Shown here: in pieces, positions 41,320 to 53,010 of the stretch
Layout: every line of letters begins with the position of its first letter
Numbering within the stretch: position 1 is the first letter of the stretch
Source of the DNA: Monarcha castaneiventris obscurior
Lineage: Eukaryota > Chordata > Aves > Passeriformes > Monarchidae
DNA: 64,000 bases
Direction: 5' to 3'
Assembly: GCA_026261815.1 (NCBI GenBank)
Contig: JAMPIT010000258.1
Coordinates: 8,609,501-8,673,500 of the forward strand
Translations under genes and position numbers: made by a program
Notes under the pieces: model-generated
Told to the model about the DNA's origin: nothing
The model's database searches: none
What the model saw: the letters and a program-made list of their open reading frames with translations, nothing else

Positions 41320-44300
41320 ACCCGGGCAAAGCTTTTGTCAGCAGCCAGCCAAAGGCTGCCCTGGGTGAGCTGGAAATGTACCATCAGTCAGAGGTGTGGG
41401 GAAGGTGCTTGTGAAAAGCCAGCAGAGAGTCAGGTCTCTCTGAGCCACTTTAAGGGACATGGATGCAACAGCAGAAAAAAAAAAAAAAAGAAAATGCAGA
41501 TTTTTGCTGAAACATGCCCATTATACAGTTTTAAAAAGAAAACTGATAATGATGCTGCTGTGAAAAGATGACTCTCAGTTCCTGGAAATACGCTGCCATT
41601 TTTGGGGAGCAGATAGGAAGAGGGGAATGAATTAATTTGTCTGATATAATGTGGAAATGTGACAGTTGGAAGGAGAGGCTACATGGGACTGACAAATGAC
41701 AGCTCTTTCTTCTCAGAAGTGAAGCAATTCTTGGACATAAAAGAAGCAGGAATGCAGTAAATTACAGCTTGCTGCCACTCAGTCACAAGAAGATTTCAGC
41801 ATTTTTAGTGCCAGACTTTTTGGCAGTAGGGACAAAGCAATGTGTTTGCTACTGAAAAAGCAGTGTGAAACCATCTCCCCTCTGCTGAAAATTCTTGCCC
41901 CATCTTGCCCTCATTTGGGTGATTTTACTGCCCATTCTAAGAGAAGGAACCACAAGGATCACAATTAGCACTGTTATTTTTCTCTCATGTTAATGAGTTT
42001 GAGCTGCAGCTGTGCTACTCCTCACAGTATATTTCTTGGAAGATCAGTCAGGCTGAATCCTTGGGGATAAGCTCCTGGGGTAACCACAGACTAACAGGAG
42101 CCTGCAAATTAATTTTTTGGGCCGTGATTATGTATTGAGTACCAGGCAACTTCCTTCCCATGTTTTTGTGGAAGGTTGGCGTGGGACACACCTCGGGGCA
42201 GGGGATAAATACCTGTATGGGCTTCAGAATAGCTGTGCTGGAAGGTGGTGACTGTACCTCCTTGCCTGAAGGACTGTGAGATCCACTGCCCAGGAGCAGA
42301 TCCTTGCTGCAGGAAATGGGCTGCTCAGTGTGCTCACGGGCTTGCAAAGCAGTGGGATGAGTTTGCAGAAGAGAATTTATCAAGAGCTGTTCCAAGCAAA
42401 GACACCCCCTCTGCCCCAGAAAGGCCCTGATCTGATGGAATACTGCTGCAAAGGATTTGTGTTCTTCTCTGGGTGACTCTGGCTGGGAGCACAGTGCTGT
42501 GCTGATGGGCTTTGGCTCTGACCCCTGTTCTCATGTGGGATCTGGGGCCAGTGTGGGGAAGGACAGCACTGCTAGGCAGGACCTGTGTGTGGGGAGGCAA
42601 CAGCAGGAGAGTGTGTATCAAGTAGGAATGGCTGCACAGGTCCTCTGTTCATGGCAACTCTATATCTGAAACTAAGTTTTTGGGACTTGGAATGACAAGG
42701 AAATCATCTGGACCGTACCAGATCACTACAATGGCCCAGCTAGCCCAGAATCCAGTTCCTGACAAGGCTGAGAGCAAGGTCTGGAGTAGAACATAAAGAC
42801 AGGGGAAAACCAGGATGTTGCTTGCCCAAAGTGCTTTCCCAGCTTCCAATGTGCTATTGCTTAGGAGCTTCCTGAGCTGGAAGTGGTGCCTGTATGTAGT
42901 AGCCCTGAATGGATTTTTTCTCCATGAAATAATCCATTTGCACCTTGACTGTCTGTCAACCCTCATCATTTGTGATCCTGCAGCAGGGAGGTGCACACTT
43001 TGGCTCATTTTCATCCTGCATTCCACTACCTCCCTTTGATGCCCCAAATTTCCCAGGTTAGAAAGGTCAGCAAAAAGTCCATGCCCTGGCCACTGCTCAG
43101 GTTTCCTGAGATGCGTTTTCCATGCTATGTTCCCTTCAATCACCTCCTTCTTACGGTACTTTACATCTCTTGTAGCCACAGGGAGGCATTTATCCCAGTA
43201 TCAGCTGCTTGCTTGGCTGAGGACAACACAGCCCTGAGGCTTTAGCCATCAGAAATGCATGTGGAGAGAGGTGGGAGGGCTGAAGGGGGAATGCTGAGGG
43301 AGAGAGAGGGGTTGTGGCATGGCCAAGGCTCCCCTGGGCCACCAGCTACCTCTGTGAGGCCAGGCTGTGAGAGCCACATGGATTCTGTGCCATGGATCAC
43401 ATGTGGCCATGAGGGAGCTGGAGAGAAAAGCCACGGTGCTGTTCAGGCCACGCAGGAGGACTCCTGGTTGCTCTGGGGAGCCACTGGGCAGCTGATGCTC
43501 CCTGCATGAGCCCAGGGGGGATGAGGCTGACTTGAACTAATTCCTTGACGAAAGGTTAACCAAACACTCAGTCTTAACGTGAGTCCCCGAGTGCTCCAGC
43601 TGTTTGCTGCCTTCAACAGCTCCTTCTCCACCAAGGAATTACATCTGTGGTTTTAGCAGGGCTCATTAGCTAATAATACTGATTAGGAGGAGAAGGAGAA
43701 GAAGCAGGTTTGGGAGAAGGATGTTTGTGTGGGCTTGAGTAGCTGTGGGCTCAAGTTCCCATGTAAATAGGGTTACTGCAGGACTTCTGTTGGAGCACTT
43801 GGAGCCAAAAAATTAGTAAAATCAAGTGATAACCATACAACTCCTTTCTTTGTTCGCTGAAGCCTTGAAAGCCAAGTCTAGAGAGCATCCTGGAATCACT
43901 CCTTACCACAGCTGCCCTGTGAAATGCTACCAGAGATGGGTAACACTGTGGCTGACCAAGAGATGACAACCAGCAGAGCTGGTACCTGGGCAGGCAGAGG
44001 GGTAGGACCAGTGAGATGCTGATCCCGGCTGTGCTGGTGCCCACCAAGATGTGCCCCCAGCTGCCTGCCTGCCCAGCAAGGTGGCCATGAGAGCATCTGC
44101 TGCCTTCCTGCTCTTGCCTTTTTCTGTCTTTTGTAATTTCCATGTCTGTCTGTCTGTTCACCCCCGTGATCAGCCGTGACTAATGTTGTGAATCTTGTGC
44201 CTCCTTGTGTAGTAGGAGATAGGGAGAGTTCCTTGTTCTCCAAGTCAGCATTTCTGGTGTGAGTCTTTCTTTTTTTAAAAAAAATTGCTATTCTCGTGTG

Positions 44301-47300
44301 TGCAATGTGGAATTTGGAAAAGACAGACACATTAAAATAATTGCACTCAGAAAGCATTTGGCCCGCCTGTTTTTTCACTCTAACAACTGCCTTCTCCTTT
44401 ATCCCCAGACTGTGTGTGCCCCAATCCTGTCCCTGTTCATTTTGCCTCGTGCTCCTCACTCTCCTGCTTGATTTCCCAGACAGTGCAAGCAGCTGCAAGG
44501 AAAAAGTGTCCCTAAGAATTCACGTTGCCCCTTGAATGCCACTTTTCCTTGAAGTCCTGGTTGCCTAAACACTAGTCCTGCTGCAAACTCGCACTACCAT
44601 TGCTTTGACTAACACAGAAATAACCAAATTTCGCCTTTTTTTTTTGTCTGCATGTGTGTGTTTAACCCCCAGCTGGATACCTGCACAGGCCAGATGTGAA
44701 TTGTGGGCCTCTGGGCTCTCAGGGACACAGGAGGAGCAGGGCTGTGGGTTGGGGTGGGTGAGGACTTGTGGGCTGCTCTGATTCAGACTCTCTGGTGATG
44801 GAGGACTGGGCTGGATTATTTCAGCTGATCCTCCCCAGGCCTGGGTAGAGATGATATTTAATTTATGGTGCAGGGAAGGGCTGGGAGCTGTATCTGTGTG
44901 TGCCTGTGCGTGTCCAGGATTGGTGCTGTCACCTTCCCGTGCTCGTTCTGGGCTTAGCCCAACATGGTCTCTTGGAGATGAGTCAAGGAGGGATAGCACA
45001 GTGAGAATAAAGAGGATTTGAGAGCCTTGCAAATTCACCTCGTCAAAGGGCTTCTCTCCCATGTGCAGCCAAGTGATTGGAGATGAGAGGAAATCTCTCC
45101 ATTCCAGGCAGCCTGGCTGGTTAAAGACCTGAGAAATGAGCTGGCTAAGAAGGCTCCACTGACAATGTGTGTAAAATGAAAACCTTTTCCCTTCAGAAAG
45201 GATTTTTTTTGGCCATTAGGAAAAAGTCCCTGGAAAGGTTTTTCTTTTTTAAAAGTGGGACCAGAGAGAAAAGCACAGAGGAGGGTTTGCTGCCATCCTC
45301 CTGGACTTGCAGCCTGTAGCATTCCTGCCACAGCAGCTGCTCTACACTAACCTGAGCTTCTCTTTCCATCTGCAAGAATAAACCAGAAACATTACATGAA
45401 ATGCAATTAGCTTTTTCTAATTTCCAGCCCAAATTTATCTGTGGCTGGTTTATTTCCTTTTATCCTTGTACCAACAATGGCTTTAAACCAAGATACCTTT
45501 TTACCTCCTGGAAATTTTTATCCCTGAAACATTTTAGGTTTGTTGCAGATCTCCTAGAGCTTCCCTTTCATTAGGCTGAGCTGGCTGAGTCCTTCCATCC
45601 TTCCCTCCTGTGAAGTGCTCACCTTTGCCCAGGAGCCCTTACTTCTCTCCGGCTTATTCCTCAGATTTTGGCTCAGGAGCTCCATGAATGCCCCTGAGCA
45701 GACATTCTTTTGCAGGACCCACAAGTTCACAGCAAAGTACAAACCTTCCAGGTCTGTCTAGTGTGAGAAATTGGGCATTTTTCCTTGGATAAGTCCTGGA
45801 AGAGAAAAAAAAAAATCCATGAAAAAGCAAAAATATCCATGAAAATGTGAAATTTCCATTTGCAGAGTCCCTCTGTTAAAAAAAAAATAAAATGAGCTTT
45901 TATGTCATTAGTCTCCATTGAGCCCATGGCAAATGTGCTCAATTTAAAGGTTGAAAGGCTGCTTTGCTCCAACTGTCAGATGCTGTCAGCTCAGCTGAGC
46001 TTTCAGCAGCCACGGGAGAGACCCTCAGACACCACCAGCATCCCCACCACAACGTGCTTTGGGAGAGGTTTATTTCTTTAAAACTTCCTGGATGTCAGAC
46101 TGACGACCCCAAGGAGCTCCTCGTTTGGGGTGGCCTCAGAGTGACACCCTGCCAGTGTCCCCAAAGTGATGTGAAACCACAGCAGATGCCCATCCTGTCC
46201 AGCAGCACGGCCCTCTGAATGCCTCAGGGATGGGGAGCATCTGCCCGGGGCTGTCTTACACAGTTTTCTCTCACACAGTTCCTAAGGAAGCTGGGAGCTT
46301 GACTCCTTTAATTTTAAAATGAATTTAAGGTCTTGGAGGCTGGCTCCATGCAGTGGTGGGAGTCTAGAGGCTTCTGCTGTCCCAGCTGGCCCCACTGCTG
46401 ACCCAGAGAGCTCCAGCAAGGAGGGGACCACAGCTCACCCAGGCAACCCCCAGGCTGCAGAAGGCAGCTGGGCTAGCAGGGCTGGTCAGCAAGGATTGCT
46501 CCACACAGGCTCCTTCCCACAGCTCTGTTCCATCTCATTTATGAAGCCTGTGCAGGAGAGATGTCGCTGTTTCCAGCAGCAGCAGTCTCCTGCTACTCCT
46601 CATCACTCTCAGCCTGTCTCTGCAGGACCTGCACACGCTGACATGGCTTTGAATTCTCAGAGCACAGACACTGTCAGGCCTGGGAGGACAGATAAGGTTT
46701 TTCAAGGCATCCATCCATGCACACAGAGTCCCCAGGAGTTTTTCCAGGGAGCCCAAAGTCATCTGGAAATTTTGATTTCTTGAAATTGGCCTGTCCTGAG
46801 AATACACTGGTTCTCATGATGCTTTTGCCAGGAAATAAACTTCCCAGGTTCCAGATGAAATTTCCGATCCAAACACTTGAGAGTTGCTCTATTACTCAAT
46901 CCTCCAGGCACCCCTAAAAAAAGATCTTGCTGACCTCTGTCTCCAGGACCAAACTTCCAAGGCAGCTTTGGGACCACAGTTCCTTATCAGACTCCCTGTT
47001 TTCAATCAAATCCAAAAAGCCAGATTTCTCTGCAGCAGTGCTTTTAATGAGCCGTGCCTCTGAAGATGTGTGTACCCTTCCCAAACCACCACAGCAGGTC
47101 TCTCCTGCTGAAATCTTCGCTGGAGTTTCTCTCATCCATCTGCTGCGACAGCGAATACAACTTCACACACAGTTCCCTGGCCTAATGCCAGATGGATATT
47201 TGATGGAGTTATAAAGCCACACAGAAAAATGATTTCTTTTGCTGGCACGTAGGCAGAAAAGATGCTCCTTTTGGAGACAAATCCCTCTCTGTTGTTACCG

Positions 47301-49029
47301 CGGCATGAGAAATCAGTATGATCTATGGTTCATCTTTTTATCTCCAGCTGAGCCAGGCAAACATGATGCTGTCATTAAGAGCTGATCCTCCTTCTCCCAT
47401 GGCAAGCAGCTGGTGCTTTATCCTGTTTGCTGTCTCCAGGTCTCTGCACCCTCCATTTGGAGGCAGATTTTACATGTGGGAAGGACGTGCTGCTGGCAAA
47501 CCCAGGGGCTCTGGCTCCTGCAGCTCACTTAGGGGTGGGCACATTGCTGCTGCCTGCACCCCAAGGCTGCTTGTACACATCAGTAGCCAGATTTGTTGTC
47601 TGGGAACCTTTCACAGGGCCATGGAGTTCACTGGAGAAAAATAACCTTTATCTGGCAACTACAGCTGCACCTGGGAGTGGCAGAGCTGTTTGCTCCAGAG
47701 AGGTAAACCCAGGCAGCAGAGCATGGAAAGCTCCCCGAGGCTTTCAAATGGCTTTTCTTTCTTATCCTTTGTCTGAAAACACCAACTTGCCGCAAAACTT
47801 TTGCTGTATCCTTGCTGGATAAATGGATTTTCATGGCCATAAATCTCTGGAAATCTCTCTGAATGTGGTTCAGACCAACAGTCCCCTCCATGCCCCTGGT
47901 GTTCCATTGTGTGGGGGCAAATAGGGCAGTCCCTGCTCTGGGTAAAGAGAAAGACAAAAGGCAAGAAAGGAAAATGAGGCACAGAGCTGAAAAGGGGGGG
48001 GGGCTCAGCTTTTCCCAGGAAAAGAATAAAACCACAACTCTCAACATCTGTAACATCCCAGGGCAAGGACTTCCATGCCTTAATCCTGTGTTGTGTGGAG
48101 ATCCACCTGCTCGTGTGTGCTGGCTTCCTTTGAAGGAGAGCGAGGAAACAGCATCTCTGCTCCTGATTAAACCTGAAAATGCACCTTTGGGCTGGGCCAG
48201 ATTCAGACACTCAATAAATGCATGTAGATTCCCTTGTTTGGGGCAGCAGTCTCTGAGGGTGAGAAGCAGAGATGGGTTTCTCTGCAGGGAACTGAGGGAT
48301 GAACTGGCTAAACGATCCTGTTGGATGTTGTTTTCCTGACTTGATGCATTTCTCTGGCACAAGGCTGAATTTCCCAGCAGCTCTGGGCTACATGTATTTT
48401 CATAGAGCCTCATTAAATACGTAGCTTCAGTTCTGAAAATCACATTTGTTATAAATAAGAGCTGTCTGCTGGGAGGATTAATTCCTCTGACTTAAGTCAC
48501 CTCCCTGAAAGTGATGCTGTTGTCTTTGATTTCATGGCTCAGATGATTACACTTTTTCAACACCCAAGAATAACGAGATTAGGGAATTTGTGGCAATGAA
48601 GGCAAAGAGGGGGAACTGGCTAAGAAAAAGGGAAAAGAAATTGAATTTTCCTGTTAAAAGAAAAGGAAATGCCTATTTCACAGAAACAGTTTTTCTTTTG
48701 GGAGTAAGTCAGGGAAACTCCTTTAGAACCAAAATCTCTTATTAAACCTATCAGGTTTGTTGCCCCATTCAAAAAGCTTTGTGACCATGGAAGTTACCAT
48801 CCACCCATCAGTGAGGCTGTGGGCAAACCCCTGTCCCTGTGAAACAGGGAGGAAAATCCAGGAGAGTGTTTACCCTGAGGATTTAGGCAAGCTAACAGTG
48901 AGCCTGCGGGCTTCTGGCAGGGCGTGGTTGATGGAGAGGCATTCCAGGATGTAGGGGTGGTGGGGAGCTGCAGGACCACGCTTAAGCTGAAGATATCAGG
49001 GTTTGCTGGTTGGGAACAAAGGTATTTGT
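41320..49029. other. 3' UTR of the TMEM275-like gene, then intergenic, no gene recognised
   Basis: The first part must be 3' UTR, but its end is unclear. A 16-base A-run at 41475-41490 is genomic. The first canonical hexamers are ATTAAA at 44331-44336 and AATAAA at 45006-45011. The longest frame is minus strand 47628-48443 (271 codons), which shows no domain, no splice logic and no conserved-looking motif. Confidence 0.45.
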
Positions 49030-49277
49030 TAGAGCGACTTTTTACACAGGCAGAGAGTGATAGGATGGGGAGAGGTGGTTTTAAAACCTCTTTTAAAACG
49101 AAAAGAGGAGAGATTTATAGATTAGGAAGAAATTCCTTACTCAGAAGGCGGTGAGGCACTGGGACAGGTTGCTCAGAGAAGCTGTGGATGCCCCATCCCT
49201 GGAAGTGCACGAGGCAAATTTGGATGAGGCCCTGAGCAATCTGGTGGGGGGGGGCATCCCTGCCCAGGGTTGGAGCT
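49030..49277 (+). mobile_element. CR1 LINE 3' fragment, left part, interrupted by an LTR
   Basis: This reads as the avian CR1 3' end: TTTTTACACAGGCAGAGAGT, then GGAAGAAATTCCTTACTCAG, GGGACAGGTTGCTCAGAGAA and CCCATCCCTGGAAGTG. It is 5'-truncated, as usual for CR1. It stops within the GGGTTGGAGCT segment at 49277 and resumes at 49950. Confidence 0.95.
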
Positions 49278-49944
49278 TGTGGGAGTTAGGTACTCTGCAC
49301 AAATGCTGGTTCTTATCTTCACCTCTGGGAAGTTCTACCTGGAGCCCGAACAGATGAGAAACGGCTGCAGATGTTGTTTCAGGTTGTTTATTTCTCCTTA
49401 TCTCTGCCAGCTCTCAGCTCTCATCTGATGCCAGCCCAGTCTGAGTGGGAACTGCCCAGTCCTGGGCTGTCCCGTCCTTTTTGTGCCCTTTCCATCATCC
49501 AACCATTCCTCACAATGGATTTATTATTTACTGTTTTATACCAATTAATTTACACCTATTCTAGACACGTAATTTCTACCTCTTTTTCATTCTACCAATC
49601 ATTTTGTGCCACCACCACCAGAGAAGATGGAGAAGAAGAAGAAGAAGAACAGGGCAACGCCCAAAATCCTCCATCTTAAACCCTTCATCTTCATATTAAA
49701 AACCCTAAAATCTACTTTTTTACCTTGTAAAATACTAAACCACTATACATTTCAAACCCTAGAGGCTTGCAATGATTCTTGCAGTGTTGGTAGCTTTTTC
49801 CACGGGCTAAGGTCAAAGACAGTGTCATTCTGGGCTTCTTGCCAGGGTCTGGGACCCCCTTGCCAGGGCTCCTGACCCCCCAGGGCAGCCCGAGGTATGG
49901 CCTGACCTCCCAAGGCAGCCAGAGGCATGCCTTGGATTCCAACA
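49278..49944 (-). mobile_element. Solo LTR nested in a CR1 element, minus orientation
   Basis: The 667-base element begins TGTGGG and ends CCAACA and is flanked by GAGCT at 49273-49277 and 49945-49949. Removing it with one GAGCT restores a continuous CR1 3' end, which fixes both ends. In its own sense it has a TATA box TATAAAA (49534-49540) and a poly(A) signal AATAAA (49387-49392). No internal retroviral genes remain. Confidence 0.93.
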
Positions 49945-50005
49945 GAGCTGGATGATGTTTAATGTCCCTCCCAGCCCAAGAGATCCTCTGATTCTGTTCT
50001 GAAAT
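49945..50005 (+). mobile_element. CR1 LINE 3' fragment, right part
   Basis: GGATGATGTTTAATGTCCCT and the following CCCAGCCCAAGAG...GATTCTGTTCTG match the very end of CR1. It is the continuation of the copy at 49030-49277. Confidence 0.88.
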
Positions 50006-52557
50006 GGGGATGATCACTGCCTGAGCACACGCGGCACACGCGGGCACCCCACACTCCCACTGCCAAAACTCAGAGGAGCAGCCAGCTGACGTCCCTCTGT
50101 GACGGCAGGGATGGGGAAAAAATCACCCCCCTGCGAGGGACAACTGCTAAAGGGAAAGGCTCTTCTTTGGTGACACTGGGAACACTTTATCAGGACTAAC
50201 ACTGGCAACATCATTAGGTTTAATGTTTCTGTTATTTTGCTGTCAATTCTCCTAATGGCGCTCCAGCAGCATGGAGTTGAGTGAGTCATAGAAGTAATTA
50301 TTAACTAGGCTATGGCACTGAAAAGGCATTCAAAGTTCAATTCAGCACCAGCCCCAGCCGATGTGCAGGGTGTACGTTCATTAATGAGCAGGTGCTAAGT
50401 GCGTTTGCTGAGGAGAGAAAAGGAGGGAGCCCATTCCATATGAAATATTTTGCCTCATTATTCTCCACAGGGAAAAAGGCAGCAGCAGGTGGAGGCAGTG
50501 AATAGGAGTAAGGGTGTACATCGTGATCCTCATGTTTTTAAGGGCATTTGAAAGACAGGCACTCTGGGTTTTACTACATCAGTGCTCAGACTGATGTAGG
50601 GACCCAGAGCTGTCGGGATCTGTAGGTACAAAGCATGGCAGGAAGCTCTGCCACCAAAACCTGGGAGTCTGAGTGGAAATAAACAGGTAAAGGGGACCTT
50701 TTGGAGGTAGGGAGCTGGATGTACCAGAAGATGAAGTGATGTGACTAAGGTCACATAAGGATTTGGTGGCAGAGGAGAAAATACTGCTTAAGAGTCAGTG
50801 CATCTTGTGACTCACCCACCAGACTTCCCTTTTTCCTAGATGTGCTTTGTGCAGGAGCACACAGCCACCCTTCCAGACAGAAAGTAGCTGGGGTGACAGA
50901 AGTACATCAACTCTCTGCCAGTCATCTGCTCTTCCTCTGCCCAAGGCTCAGTACCTGCGGGCAAAGGGCAGAGCAAAAGTTCACATCGACAGTGCCACAG
51001 TCCAGCTTGGGAGGGTGGGTTTGTGTGAGACTTTTTTATTCTGTTGTTTTCCAAGTTATGGGGAAAAGGTTTTGTTTCAGTTTGGAGAGCAGGAGTGATG
51101 AAACACATTTCTGAAGGCAGGAAGGTGATATCTGCTGAGATGAGCAGCAGCCGCCTGGAACAGCAATTACAGATCCTGCAGATGTGCCATGGGTCTGGGC
51201 AGGGGGGAGGAGGCAAGGTACATGCATTTTGTGAGCATGGATCTGTGTGAATAAAAGTGAAGAGTCACTCAGAGGAGCTGATGGGCTGTCTGGAGTGAGA
51301 ACAGCAGCGATCTGTCTTTTATGATGTGTGAAGCAGGGTGACAGTGATGGGAAAGGAGCTTACCTGTATCAAGGCACAAGACTTGAGTCCATCCCCATGA
51401 CCCCAGGGGTGAGGTGACCAGCTCATGTGTCCCACGGGAGCAGAGCTGTGGCAGACAGCCCATGGCTAGGGCTGGACAGACTTCCCCAGGGCCTTGGGGA
51501 TGCTGTGCATTCCACCACGGGGCATTTGCACATCCCCTGGCACCCACAGAGGGCCTAAGAGCCTTCTTGCTCCTCCCAGCCCAGGACTGACGTCTGCCTG
51601 CCCCTTCACCGTGGCAGCTCAGCCTGTGACTTTGTGTTTGAGGTGTCACCAACACAGGTGGGTTCATGGTGATTCCAGTTCATGTCCACAGATCTCTGAT
51701 GCTGTCTCTGATGATCTCTAATGCTGTCTGAGCTGAGGAAGCCTTGGGGGAAGGGGATTCACCAAAAGGAAGGATTGAAGGGTTGAACTGGCTTTTTTGT
51801 TCTTCGTATGAGTGAGACACAAAAATACCTCAAGCTCATTTGACTCTCACAGTTTCTTCATCATCTTCTAACCTTGCCTTTCCCCTCTGTGCCCAATATC
51901 CCAGAGCAATGATACTCTTGCAGAAAAAATGTAGTGGAAACCAAGGACCCTCACCAAATACATGAGTGTCAAGGAGTCAACATATTCTAATGCAACCTAC
52001 TTTGGTGATGAGTTCTAGACAAGCTCGGAGCAAGGTTTCCCATTTCAACTTCATGGTTTACTGGGACTGCTGTGATAACTCTGCTTCTAAATGAAAGCAA
52101 GCCTGTGTGGGCTCCTCAGATTGTTTCCATTCAGACTGATGCCTCCAGCTGCCCCCAAAAGCCAAATTCCACAGCAGCAAAAAGAGCTTTATAGCCTTGG
52201 CTCTAATTAACTCCCTACAGCAAGAGACACTTTGGCTGTAACGCACCAGTGGCTTTCAGATATGCCATTTATCAGCTCCCTAAATGCAACCAGAGCCTGT
52301 TTGATCCAATTAGGCAGCAGCAGTACAGGATAGCACCCTGCAGCCTGTGTGCAGTGGCACTCAGGACAGGGAAATGCAACGCTGGAAGACTGCAACCTCC
52401 CCATCTAGGATGCAGGGTCATCATCCTTCCACGTGATCCCATCAATCCCGTTCTGTGATTAGGGTGAAAGTCCTCAAAACACACTTCAATGTCTGCTAAA
52501 GGCTGAGCCTGTTACTCTTGCATGTCATGTAGACAAGCCTGTTTGTCTCTTCTAACC
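50006..52557. other. Intergenic; candidate conserved element, no gene
   Basis: No exon or nameable repeat was found. The AT-rich, homeodomain-site-rich block at 50180-50490 is listed separately. Confidence 0.45.
50180..50490. promoter_or_regulatory. Candidate conserved non-coding element with homeodomain and E-box sites
   Basis: The block has TAATTATTAA (50295-50304), the palindromic homeodomain dimer site TCATTAATGA (50378-50387) immediately followed by the E-box CAGGTG (50389-50394), and the AT-rich CCATATGAAATATT. It has no repeat character and no coding frame. Regulatory function is inferred; the nearest developmental gene expected from mammalian synteny is DMBX1, to the right of the window. 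Confidence 0.3.
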
Positions 52558-53010
52558 TACAATGAGGTTTATGGTGCCAAGAAACCTCAAGGATCATGCA
52601 AATCCAACCTCCTGCCATGGGCAGGGACACCTTCCACCACACCAGGTTGCTCAAAGCCCAGTCCAGCCTGGTCTTGAGCATTTTCAGGGATGGGACAGCC
52701 ACAACTTCTCTGGGCAACCAGTGCCTGTGCAACCAGTGTCAAGCACCCTTTCCCCATCACCATCTGCCCTTAAAGGTAAAAGGTCTCTCTTCCTCGGATT
52801 TATAAGCTCTCTTCAAATACTGGAAGGCTGCAATGAGGTCTCCCCAGAGCCTTCCCTTCTCCAGGCTGAACCACCCCAGCTCTCAGGTATGTCTTCCCAA
52901 CAGAGTCAGTCTGTCTTCACAACAGAGGTGCTCCAGCCCTCTGAGCATCTTCATGGCCTCCTCTGGATTCACTCCAGCAGGTCCCCATACCTGCCCTTTC
53001 TGACCTTGGG
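52558..53010 (-). mobile_element. CR1 LINE fragment, minus orientation
   Basis: On the + strand it reads as the reverse complement of CR1: CCAACCTCCTGCCATGGGCA, AACTTCTCTGGGCAACCAGT, TACTGGAAGGCTGCAATGAG and GAGGTGCTCCAGCCCTCTGA. A segment in the middle appears deleted relative to the consensus I remember. The 313-codon frame crossing it (52562-53503) is antisense repeat sequence and not a gene. Confidence 0.93.

Noticed and set aside
41475..41490. A-run after the TMEM275-like stop as a sign of a processed retrocopy
   Set aside because: The coding exon is preceded by a good acceptor and a syntenic CpG-island exon, and there is no flanking duplication; the A-run is inside the probable 3' UTR.
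47628..48443. 271-codon open frame on the - strand
   Set aside because: Overlapping frames of similar length on both strands, no recognisable motif; long frames of this size occur by chance in GC-moderate DNA.
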